From assembly GCA_946478675.1 (NCBI GenBank), contig CAMLEF010000281.1, positions 1 through 6,160 of the forward strand: 6,160 nt of DNA. Direction: 5' to 3'. Each line of letters begins with the position of its first letter. The stretch's first letter is position 1. This stretch comes from an uncultured Flavobacteriales bacterium. Its GTDB lineage: Bacteria; Bacteroidota; Bacteroidia; Palsa-965. This document shows, piece by piece, positions 1 through 4,572 of this stretch. Below the pieces are notes generated by a model. The model had not been told where the DNA came from, ran no database searches, and saw nothing but the letters and a program-made list of their open reading frames with translations. The position numbers were made by a program, and so were the translations under genes.

Positions 1-157
1 TGCGTTCGATCAATTCCACGATGGCTTCTCTCGTGCGCGGGCGGGGGCCTTCGAGCCGCACAGCATAAATGGCCTCCGCATCCGACGGCAGCATTTCCCG
101 CAGCAGCAGCCGTTCGGTGGTCATTTCCGGGAAAGGAGAGAAGTTCAACTGCAGCAT
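1..157 (-). CDS. GNAT family N-acetyltransferase, RimJ/RimL-like (partial, C-terminus off the left edge)
   Basis: Only the first 52 codons are visible. The reading frame starts at the ATG at 157-155, begins MLQLNFSPFPEMTTERLLLR, continues through a REMLPSDAEAIYAVR stretch and leaves the window at base 1 with no stop. The segment TTERLLLREM...SDAEAIY is the usual N-terminal beta strand and first helix of RimJ/RimL-type GNAT enzymes, which move an acetyl group from acetyl-CoA to an amine on a protein or small molecule. The acetyl-CoA binding motif would lie outside the window, so the activity cannot be checked. By eye about 32 of 52 residues match the N-terminus of the GNAT gene just upstream, so the two are tandem paralogues. 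Its ATG overlaps the upstream TGA by one base (TGATG), which suggests translational coupling; no Shine-Dalgarno sequence is seen. The substrate is unknown. Confidence 0.85.
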   Translation of the reverse strand, partial: MLQLNFSPFPEMTTERLLLREMLPSDAEAIYAVRLEGPRPRTREAIVELIER

Positions 158-687
158 CAACGGTGCGGAGTGAGCAGCGAGAAGCTCGTGGTGTCGTAAA
201 ATTTTCCGTCGAGATAATAGTTCTCGCGGAAATAACCTTCTTGCTCAAAACCGTATTTCTTCAGCAGCGAGATCGACGCGATATTTTCGGGAGCGGTGTT
301 CGCTTCCACGCTGTGCAGCTTCATCACGTCGAAGCCGTATTGCAGCACCACGCCGAGCGCTTCGGTCGCATAACCGTTGCGGTGAAAATCCTTATGCAGC
401 GAATAGCCGAGCTCTGCGCGGTGATGCTCATGCAGGATGCGCCAGAACGCCATGTCGCCGATCATCCTGCCGTTTTCTTTCAGCGTGATCGTCCAGCTGA
501 TGGCCTGGTTGGCGGCGATGTCGGTTTTGATGCGCTCCAGCAATGCGATGGTTTCTTCCATCGTGCGCTGTTTTGCGCCACCGTTGCGGATTTCGAAAAG
601 CGCGTCGGCATCGGAGTCACGCATTTCGCGCAGCACGAGACGTTCCGTCGTCAATTCGGGGAAAGGAGAAAAATTCAGCTGGAGCAT
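157..687 (-). CDS. GNAT family N-acetyltransferase, RimJ/RimL-like
   Basis: This encodes a 176-aa cytosolic acetyltransferase of the RimJ/RimL (Acetyltransf_3-like) type. Visible landmarks are the N-terminal TTERLVLREMRDSDADALF strand-helix (residues 13-31), the central strands around GRMIGDMAFW (73-82), motif A AELGYSLHKDFHRNGYATEA (91-110) with HRNGYA (102-107) as the acetyl-CoA pyrophosphate loop, and motif B with N135, S140 and KKYGFEQEG (143-151). The length is normal for the family. I chose the ATG at 687 over an in-frame TTG at 702 because it sits one base after the stop of the upstream lipoprotein gene and gives the same MLQLNFSPFPE start as the downstream paralogue. The substrate could be a protein N-terminus, an amino sugar or an antibiotic; nothing here decides it. 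It is the third gene of a four-gene operon. Confidence 0.93.
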   Translation of the reverse strand: MLQLNFSPFPELTTERLVLREMRDSDADALFEIRNGGAKQRTMEETIALLERIKTDIAANQAISWTITLKENGRMIGDMAFWRILHEHHRAELGYSLHKDFHRNGYATEALGVVLQYGFDVMKLHSVEANTAPENIASISLLKKYGFEQEGYFRENYYLDGKFYDTTSFSLLTPHR

Positions 688-688
688 T

Positions 689-1372
689 TCAGTAAAATTC
701 AATTGCGGTGACCGGGTGAATTTCCCAGGCGCTGCAGGCTTTGTAACCCTGTACCGACGAGTGACCGCTGTAATGATGATTATCGAAAAACAACGAACCG
801 GTGATCGACTTCACGTGCATCGGCGGATGTTTTTCATTGACGGTGAAAACGGTTTCTTTTTTAATGTCTTTTCCAAAATGCGCTTTGAATTTTTCACGCA
901 CGGCGGAAAGCGTGGCGTAATACGGGCTCGACGGATCGGGCAGGCCGGAAATTTCTGCGGAGAAAAACTGCTGCGCCTTATCGGGGCTGGCGGTGGCGCC
1001 GAGAATGATGTGGTAATCGTTATCGTCTTCGCGCTTCACGCCGAAAATGTAAACATCCGTCAGCACCACGTTGTGATTCTCTTCCTGCGTGCGCGGCGAA
1101 TTTTCCCTGCGCGCCTCGGTCTTCGTATGCATGTAAAGATCCGACGGCAGCCAATGGTAATACGCCTGGAGCGAGCGGAACGTATCGGCCGGCGCAGCGA
1201 CAAAAGAAGTTTTGGCAGCGGCGCGCACTTCACCGTGAAAATTTCCCGACGTATCGCGCGAAGGAACCGTGTCCGGGGAAAGCGCGCTGTAATTGCGGGA
1301 AGCCGAAAGCGGCTGTTGTGCCGGCTGACAACCGAACGTCAGCAGCAGGAAAAGCAGCGCAAGCGTTCTCAT
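689..1372 (-). CDS. Putative lipoprotein with DxDYHIIL and C-terminal WEIHPVT motifs, function unknown
   Basis: A 227-aa protein with a short hydrophobic leader (residues 4-13) ending in LTFGC, a somewhat non-standard lipobox with Cys15 as the likely lipidated residue. A Ser/Pro/Thr-rich linker follows to about residue 45. The folded part has DDNDYHIILG (116-125), then FSAEISGLPDPSSPY (137-151), then TGSLFFDNHH (191-200) and a final SAWEIHPVTAIEF (214-226). From memory, this order of DGDIHLVI-like, E(I/F)P-like, TGxxFFDxxH and ELHPV/WEIHPV motifs recurs in uncharacterised secreted bacterial proteins; I could not confirm this by search. Its ATG overlaps the PPIase stop by four bases (ATGA), and the next gene starts one base after its own stop, so it is co-transcribed and probably translationally coupled. 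It is probably anchored in the periplasm or outer membrane. No catalytic site can be named. Confidence 0.8.
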   Translation of the reverse strand: MRTLALLFLLLTFGCQPAQQPLSASRNYSALSPDTVPSRDTSGNFHGEVRAAAKTSFVAAPADTFRSLQAYYHWLPSDLYMHTKTEARRENSPRTQEENHNVVLTDVYIFGVKREDDNDYHIILGATASPDKAQQFFSAEISGLPDPSSPYYATLSAVREKFKAHFGKDIKKETVFTVNEKHPPMHVKSITGSLFFDNHHYSGHSSVQGYKACSAWEIHPVTAIEFY

Positions 1373-2217
1373 TTGACGAGCGAGAACGTCACGCGGATGT
1401 CTTTCAGCGGGCGGGCCGCCGCATCCACCGGTTGCGCCGCAATCGAATCGACGACGTTCAGGCCGGAAACGACTTCGCCGAATACCGTGTAGCTGCCGTC
1501 GAGGTGCGGTGCGCCGCCTTCTTTCTTGTAGACTTCGCGCTGCTTCGGCGTAATGACACGGTGCGGCGTTTTCGCGAATTCCGCATCGATGAGCGGCGTG
1601 ACCTGGTTCGAATAGTAATTGAGGCTGTCGGGATTGCCGGTTTGCTGCATGCGCATCTGTGCGCGGATGAACGAATTTTTCAGCGCGGCATTTTCCGGCG
1701 CGTTGATGATCTTGCTGAAGAGCTGCTGCTTCACGGCCTGGTCCATGCGGAATTTCTGGATCGTGTCGAGCTCGCCGTCGCGGAACGTTTTGCCGTCGAC
1801 AATGTAAAACTGGCAGCCGGAAGATTCTTTGTTCGGGTTCACGTCGTCGCCCTGGCGTGCAGCAGCGAGCGCGCCGCGTTTATGGAAGAGGTTCGGGTGA
1901 AACTCGGCAGGAATTGTATAACCCACATCGCCATTGCCGAGCATCGTGCCCGGTTGCGCATGTTTCGAATCGACGTCGCCGCCCTGGATCATGAAGCTTT
2001 TGATCACGCGATGAAACAGCGTACTGTCGAGCGTGTGATTGTCCACGAGTTTCAGGAAGTTATCGCGATGCTTCGGCGTCTCGTCGTAAAGCACGATTTT
2101 GATGTCGCCAAACTGCGTATGGATCAACACCTTGCGGCGAAGATCGGGGGCCATGTAAGAAGTGAAGAAGGGCAGGGCAGCAAGGAAGAACAACGGCAGG
2201 GCTATGCGCTTGAGCAT
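1369..2217 (-). CDS. Secreted cyclophilin-type peptidylprolyl cis-trans isomerase
   Basis: This encodes a 282-aa foldase that isomerises Xaa-Pro bonds. The start at 2217 gives an N-terminus MLKRIALPLFFLAALPFFTS, a good export signal without a lipobox Cys, so a periplasmic location is likely; more upstream in-frame starts (2349, 2259) lie before or within the predicted promoter. The cyclophilin fold begins at VLIHTQFGDIKIVLYDETP (30-48). Active-site residues are visible: FHRVI with the catalytic Arg70, then F75, M76 and Q78 in SFMIQGGD. Later come HKRGALAAAR (112-121) and SSGCQFYIV (132-140), and the fold closes with GSYTVFGEVVSGLNVVDSI (241-259). Between about residues 144 and 233 there is a charged, mostly helical insertion of roughly 90 residues, which makes the protein longer than a minimal cyclophilin. 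It is the first gene of a four-gene operon, with a 4-base overlap to the lipoprotein gene. Confidence 0.94.
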   Translation of the reverse strand: MLKRIALPLFFLAALPFFTSYMAPDLRRKVLIHTQFGDIKIVLYDETPKHRDNFLKLVDNHTLDSTLFHRVIKSFMIQGGDVDSKHAQPGTMLGNGDVGYTIPAEFHPNLFHKRGALAAARQGDDVNPNKESSGCQFYIVDGKTFRDGELDTIQKFRMDQAVKQQLFSKIINAPENAALKNSFIRAQMRMQQTGNPDSLNYYSNQVTPLIDAEFAKTPHRVITPKQREVYKKEGGAPHLDGSYTVFGEVVSGLNVVDSIAAQPVDAAARPLKDIRVTFSLVK

Positions 2218-2243
2218 GTTCAAAACTTTTTTATATTTGTGTA

Positions 2244-2272
2244 TTGTAAAGGTAGTCATTCGGCTACTTTGC
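2244..2272 (+). promoter_or_regulatory. Predicted promoter for the small lipoprotein gene at 2312
   Basis: TTG (2244-2246) is followed after 18 bases by TACTTTGC (2265-2272), close to the Bacteroidota TAnnTTTG -7 box but one base short in the spacer. The start of transcription would be near 2277, giving a leader of about 35 nt. The -33 box touches the -7 box of the opposing promoter, and the -7 box overlaps the opposing -33 box at 2272. Confidence 0.45.
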
Positions 2273-2274
2273 AA
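2247..2274 (-). promoter_or_regulatory. Predicted Bacteroidota-type promoter for the PPIase-lipoprotein-GNAT-GNAT operon
   Basis: On the minus strand, TTG (2274-2272) is followed after 17 bases by TACCTTTA (2254-2247), one mismatch from the TAnnTTTG -7 box; a TTTG at 2278-2275 gives a 20-base spacing instead. The transcript would start near 2240, leaving a leader of about 20-25 nt before the ATG at 2217. It occupies the same DNA as the divergent plus-strand promoter. This is a motif-based prediction only. Confidence 0.5.
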
Positions 2275-2311
2275 CAAAAACGGGGCTTTCCGTATTGAAC
2301 CTCGGCAAACG

Positions 2312-2677
2312 ATGAACCAGTTTATCAAACGTTTTGTAACCGCCGGCACGATTCTGCTGGTTTTGTTCGCGGTGACGGCGATTCCTGCTTGTCATAAGGA
2401 CAAACCCTGCAAGGCGATCATTACCGTGCTCGATCCGAATAACAACCCGATCAGCGGAGCGACCGTACGTCTCGATCCTACCGGCAACAGCCCGAACCCG
2501 ACGATCTCTTCGATCAGCGAATCGACCGATGCTTCCGGTAAAGCGAATTTCGAAACCGAGCTGCCGAAGATTCTCGACGTTGTTGTGATCGTAGGAAGCA
2601 CGACTTACGGGAATACCGGTAAAGTGGTTCGTTTCGAACAGGGAAAAACAGACGAGGTAACCGTAGTGGTTCCTTAA
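2312..2677 (+). CDS. Small lipoprotein with one carboxypeptidase-regulatory-like (Ig-like) beta-sandwich domain
   Basis: A 121-aa protein. The start at 2312 gives a clean signal sequence MNQFIKRFVTAGTILLVLFA ending in a lipobox IPAC with Cys27; longer in-frame extensions upstream run through the promoter and are rejected. After CHKDK the mature part is a single domain (about residues 33-121): AIITVLDPNNNPISGATVRL followed by a STDASGKANFET turn and a final strand block to DEVTVVVP. This is the pattern of CarboxypepD_reg/CnaB-like beta-sandwiches, here without any catalytic or TonB-dependent-receptor partner in the same chain. The CHKDK start, with Lys at +2 and Asp at +3, resembles the lipoprotein export signals of Bacteroidota that direct lipoproteins to the cell surface, so it may be surface-exposed (inference). 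It is a monocistronic gene ended by the hairpin at 2702-2726. The binding partner is unknown. Confidence 0.88.
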   Translation: MNQFIKRFVTAGTILLVLFAVTAIPACHKDKPCKAIITVLDPNNNPISGATVRLDPTGNSPNPTISSISESTDASGKANFETELPKILDVVVIVGSTTYGNTGKVVRFEQGKTDEVTVVVP

Positions 2678-2701
2678 CCGATAAAATTCTTTTCAGAAAA
2701 G

Positions 2702-2726
2702 CACTCGCCGACGGCGGGTGTTTTTT
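2702..2726 (+). terminator. Rho-independent terminator between convergent genes, possibly bidirectional
   Basis: CACTCGCC (2702-2709), loop GAC, then GGCGGGTG (2713-2720) form an 8-bp stem with one G-T pair, followed by six Ts and a further TTT after one G. The A-run upstream (2697-2700) pairs with the T-tract and would give a shorter U-run for the opposite strand. The stop codon of the convergent minus gene lies at 2732-2730, just beyond the T-tract, so the hairpin can serve both genes. Confidence 0.85.
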
Positions 2727-2729
2727 GTT

Positions 2730-3074
2730 TTACAGCACTTCATTCCGCACGAAATAATCGATCACCGCCTGCAGCATGAGACGATGCTGTTGTGCCGGTT
2801 TTAAATGCGGCAGCTTCGAAGTCGCTTTCCAGTGCGGCCATCCATCGGCGTCTTTTCCTTCGAATTCGTAATAGCCGAAAGGCTCCAGCAGCGTGCAAAC
2901 GGCGATGTGCATCACGTCGAGCTTTTCGTCCTTCTTCAGCTTGCGGTAGCCTTGCCCGAGCTCCTGCAGCCCGATGATGAACAGCACCGCCTGGATGTCG
3001 AGATCACCGCCAAACCGCGGCGCCAGTGTTTCCAGCAGCTTCTGCCATTGCTGATCGAGCTCTTCGTCTTTCAT
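2730..3074 (-). CDS. Conserved hypothetical protein, 114 aa
   Basis: A small soluble, probably cytosolic protein with no signal peptide or membrane segment. It starts MKDEELDQQWQKLLETLAPR, then has GGDLDIQAVLFIIGLQELGQ (22-41), a charged stretch YRKLKKDEKLDVMHIAVC, then LLEPFGYYEFEGKDADGWPH (62-81) and a C-terminal helix ending AVIDYFVRNEVL. Proteins of this type, with LFIIGLQELG and the YYEFEGxDxDGWPHW segment, occur widely in Bacteroidota as uncharacterised proteins (from memory, not searched). I know no assigned function. It looks largely helical. The gene stands alone: a near leaderless promoter box lies directly before it, and the shared terminator directly after. The convergent lipoprotein gene and divergent CvpA gene give no functional clue. 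Confidence 0.85.
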   Translation of the reverse strand: MKDEELDQQWQKLLETLAPRFGGDLDIQAVLFIIGLQELGQGYRKLKKDEKLDVMHIAVCTLLEPFGYYEFEGKDADGWPHWKATSKLPHLKPAQQHRLMLQAVIDYFVRNEVL

Positions 3075-3078
3075 GGCG

Positions 3079-3086
3079 CAAAGATA
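3079..3086 (-). promoter_or_regulatory. TAnnTTTG -7 box immediately before the 114-aa hypothetical gene
   Basis: The minus strand reads TATCTTTG then CGCC then ATG at 3074, a perfect match to the Bacteroidota -7 consensus. In this promoter class transcription starts a few bases after the box, so the mRNA would start at or next to the start codon (leaderless or nearly so). No convincing TTG -33 box is visible at the expected distance. Confidence 0.5.
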
Positions 3087-3102
3087 GTGGGTGAGTGGAT
3101 TG

Positions 3103-3129
3103 GGTTGGTAAGGTTGGTAAGGTTGGTTG
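3103..3129. repeat. 9-bp tandem repeat GGTTGGTAA, three units (left outer arm)
   Basis: The sequence is GGTTGGTAA, GGTTGGTAA, GGTTGGTTG in direct succession. Bases 3112-3129 are the exact reverse complement of 3281-3298, so this block is also the left outer arm of the nested inverted repeat. Confidence 0.9.
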
Positions 3130-3163
3130 AGTTGTGCGTTAGAATTCTGTGGGGTGTTTTTTG

Positions 3164-3227
3164 AACCACAATAGGCACATAGAACTCATCGGAGAAAACT
3201 ATGTGCTCCTATGTGCCTATTGTGGTT
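3164..3227. repeat. 19-bp perfect inverted repeat (REP/MITE-like palindrome)
   Basis: AACCACAATAGGCACATAG (3164-3182) and its exact reverse complement at 3209-3227 flank a 26-base loop. The stem can be extended past a 3-base bulge by TTTG/CAAA outside the arms. CTATGTGC is present twice on the right (3199-3206 and 3209-3216), so the left arm can pair in two registers. Palindromes built from ACCACA...CACATAG units are, from memory, repeated in many Bacteroidota genomes; copy number cannot be tested here. It has no U-tract beyond four or five Ts and lies between divergent promoters, so it is an unlikely simple terminator. Confidence 0.9.
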
Positions 3228-3280
3228 TTTCAAACTGTTCATCGAAAGCAGAAACGCCACCCGCTTTGCATATCGTATAC

Positions 3281-3307
3281 CAACCAACCTTACCAACCCA
3301 ACCAACC
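3281..3307. repeat. CCAACC-rich block (right outer arm of the nested inverted repeat)
   Basis: CAACCAACCTTACCAACC (3281-3298) is the exact reverse complement of 3112-3129. A further CAACCAACC follows to 3307. Together with the left block it encloses the 19-bp palindrome, so the whole 3103-3307 region could fold into one long interrupted hairpin. Confidence 0.88.
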
Positions 3308-3388
3308 TTTCAACTATTCACATCGGAGATTGGAAAACAAAACCGGACCGCCTTCCGATCCCGAAGCCCCACCCACTACTTTTCCGCC

Positions 3389-3967
3389 ATGAATGCGATC
3401 GACATTGTCATCCTGATCCCGGTGCTGTGGGGATTCTGGCGCGGGTATACGAAAGGCGCGATCATGGCGGCGGCTACACTGGCGGCGTTTTTCCTCGGCG
3501 TGTGGGGCGGCATGCATTTCTCCGACTGGACGGCAGATCATCTCCGCTCGTGGACGGGCTCGCAATCGCCGTACATCCCGCTCATCTCGTTTGCGCTTGT
3601 ATTCGTCGGCATCCTTTTTATCGTTTACGGAACCGGCAAGCTCGTCGAACGTATCGCGGAAAGCGCCTCGCTGGGATTGATCAACAAGCTGCTCGGCGGC
3701 GTGATCGGCACCGCGAAATTTCTCTTCATCCTCAGCACACTCTTCTTCGTCATCGACGGGCTCGAAAAGCAGATCGAGATCATTCCGCCTGCGATGAAGG
3801 AGAAATCACTGCTGTATCACCCGGTTGCAAAGCTTGCACCGGTGATCGTTCCGGGCTTAAAAGAAACGGATTTCGGAAAGATGGTGCCGTCGATCGACAG
3901 CCTGCGGCTCGAAGACAGCGTACCGCTGAAGGATAGTGCGGCCGTTAAAATTCAGCTTCGTCATTAA
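3389..3967 (+). CDS. CvpA family inner-membrane protein
   Basis: A 192-aa membrane protein of the CvpA (colicin V production) family. The ATG at 3389 gives the family-typical start NAIDIVILIPVLWGFWRGY, with Asp5 and the G-x-x-R-G-x-x-x-G turn (15-23). Four membrane segments are visible at about residues 3-17, 24-44, 62-82 and 103-122. The LGLINKLLGGVIGTAK stretch (95-110) matches the conserved loop leading to the last segment. The C-terminal 70 residues are soluble and charged. In Enterobacteria cvpA affects colicin V export and envelope homeostasis; the molecular role is not settled, so none is assigned here. The longer reading frame upstream of 3389 runs through the intergenic palindrome and is rejected. 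A TACTTTTC box five bases before the ATG resembles the -7 box of the divergent gene. It converges with the lipoprotein gene at 4009. Confidence 0.92.
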   Translation: MNAIDIVILIPVLWGFWRGYTKGAIMAAATLAAFFLGVWGGMHFSDWTADHLRSWTGSQSPYIPLISFALVFVGILFIVYGTGKLVERIAESASLGLINKLLGGVIGTAKFLFILSTLFFVIDGLEKQIEIIPPAMKEKSLLYHPVAKLAPVIVPGLKETDFGKMVPSIDSLRLEDSVPLKDSAAVKIQLRH

Positions 3968-3977
3968 GGAAATACAG

Positions 3978-4006
3978 TCGGCAAGTCTGCAGTTGGCAGT
4001 CTGCAG
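3978..4006. repeat. Imperfect ~15-bp direct repeat between convergent genes
   Basis: TCGGCAAGTCTGCAG (3978-3992) is followed directly by TTGGCAGTCTGCAG (3993-4006). It fills most of the 41-base gap between the CvpA stop and the convergent lipoprotein stop. The two CTGCAG units could form a weak 6-bp hairpin, but no T-tract follows, so I do not call a terminator. Confidence 0.6.
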
Positions 4007-4008
4007 CA

Positions 4009-4569
4009 TTATTTGTGCAGGCTGTCGGCTGCCGATTGCTTACTGCCCGCTGGTTTCAGCCGGAACGAATCCATGAAGCGTCGGATCGCGGTATTGTCGA
4101 GCTTGTTGTTTTCCGTGACGACGAGCAGCGTGTAAAGATGTTTTCCGTAAGCGAATTTGCGGATCGTGGCCACGCCGGAATTTCCTGCGAGAAACACTTT
4201 GAATTCCCAGCCGGGCGTCGTGCCGCTTTTCACCGCGGTGCCGCTGTCGGAGAGGATGCCGCCGATGTAATACGCGTACACTTTCACGTCGCTCTGGAAA
4301 AATCCTTTCAGGTCATCGCCCAGCTCCGAAGCGGAATCCGGCAGCGTGTACATCGACACGGAATAATACACGTTCGAATCGAGGCTGCCTTTCACCGGCT
4401 CGAAGTAGCTGCGTACGCCGGCGTAATCTCCTTCCATCGTCACCGTGTCGTGCGCGATGCCCGGGAACTCGATGGTGAATTCCGAAGCGTCGTACACTTT
4501 CCATTGATCGTCGCAGGAAGCCAGCGCAACCGCGAGCGAAACGAGACAGAAGAAGAGCAGCTTTTTCAT
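4009..4569 (-). CDS. Putative lipoprotein, co-transcribed with pgk, function unknown
   Basis: A 186-aa exported protein. Residues 1-18 form a signal sequence KKLLFFCLVSLAVALAS, ending in a good lipobox LASC with Cys19 lipidated. The mature protein begins CDDQWKVYDASEFTIEFPG, followed by alternating strands: SNVYYSVSMYTLPDSASELG, VYAYYIGGIL, GWEFKVFLA, ATIRKFAYGKHLYTLLVV, and a final helix NTAIRRFMDSFRLK. The FTIEFPG opening and closing (R)RFMDSFRL helix look like small PsbP/Mog1-like alpha-beta-alpha sandwich proteins; this is a fold-level guess from pattern only. Asp at +1 and +2 is notable for lipoprotein sorting. The gene starts three bases after the pgk stop, so the two are co-transcribed, but no link with glycolysis is evident. 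A Lys/Ser-rich tail (175-186) ends the protein. Confidence 0.85.
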   Translation of the reverse strand: MKKLLFFCLVSLAVALASCDDQWKVYDASEFTIEFPGIAHDTVTMEGDYAGVRSYFEPVKGSLDSNVYYSVSMYTLPDSASELGDDLKGFFQSDVKVYAYYIGGILSDSGTAVKSGTTPGWEFKVFLAGNSGVATIRKFAYGKHLYTLLVVTENNKLDNTAIRRFMDSFRLKPAGSKQSAADSLHK

Positions 4570-4572
4570 GCT

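Larger units (their letters stand above)
3075..3388. other. 314-base gene-free region between divergent genes, carrying nested inverted repeats
   Basis: There is no credible coding region here. The reading frames that pass through have no recognisable protein content before the CvpA start. The region holds the -7 box of the 114-aa gene (3079-3086), a 9-bp tandem repeat, an inner 19-bp palindrome, a complementary CCAACC-rich block, and the CvpA upstream region. A 9-base direct repeat CATCGGAGA occurs at 3187-3195 inside the palindrome loop and again at 3321-3329. A weak -7-like TACTTTTC lies at 3377-3384, five bases from the CvpA ATG. Confidence 0.8.

Noticed and set aside
437..1492. A 351-codon plus-strand open frame antisense to the GNAT and lipoprotein genes.
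   Set aside because: Arg-rich shadow translation with no domain, crossing the boundaries of three well-supported minus-strand genes.
1318..2298. A 326-codon plus-strand open frame antisense to the cyclophilin gene.
   Set aside because: The composition is typical of a shadow frame, it spans the divergent promoter region, and the minus-strand cyclophilin carries all active-site motifs.
3164..3227. The 19-bp palindrome as a transcription terminator.
   Set aside because: It sits between two divergently transcribed genes, far from either 3' end, and has only a short T-run.
3103..3307. The repeats as a CRISPR array.
   Set aside because: The units are 9 bp and contiguous without unique spacers, and the larger repeats are inverted pairs, not regularly spaced direct repeats.
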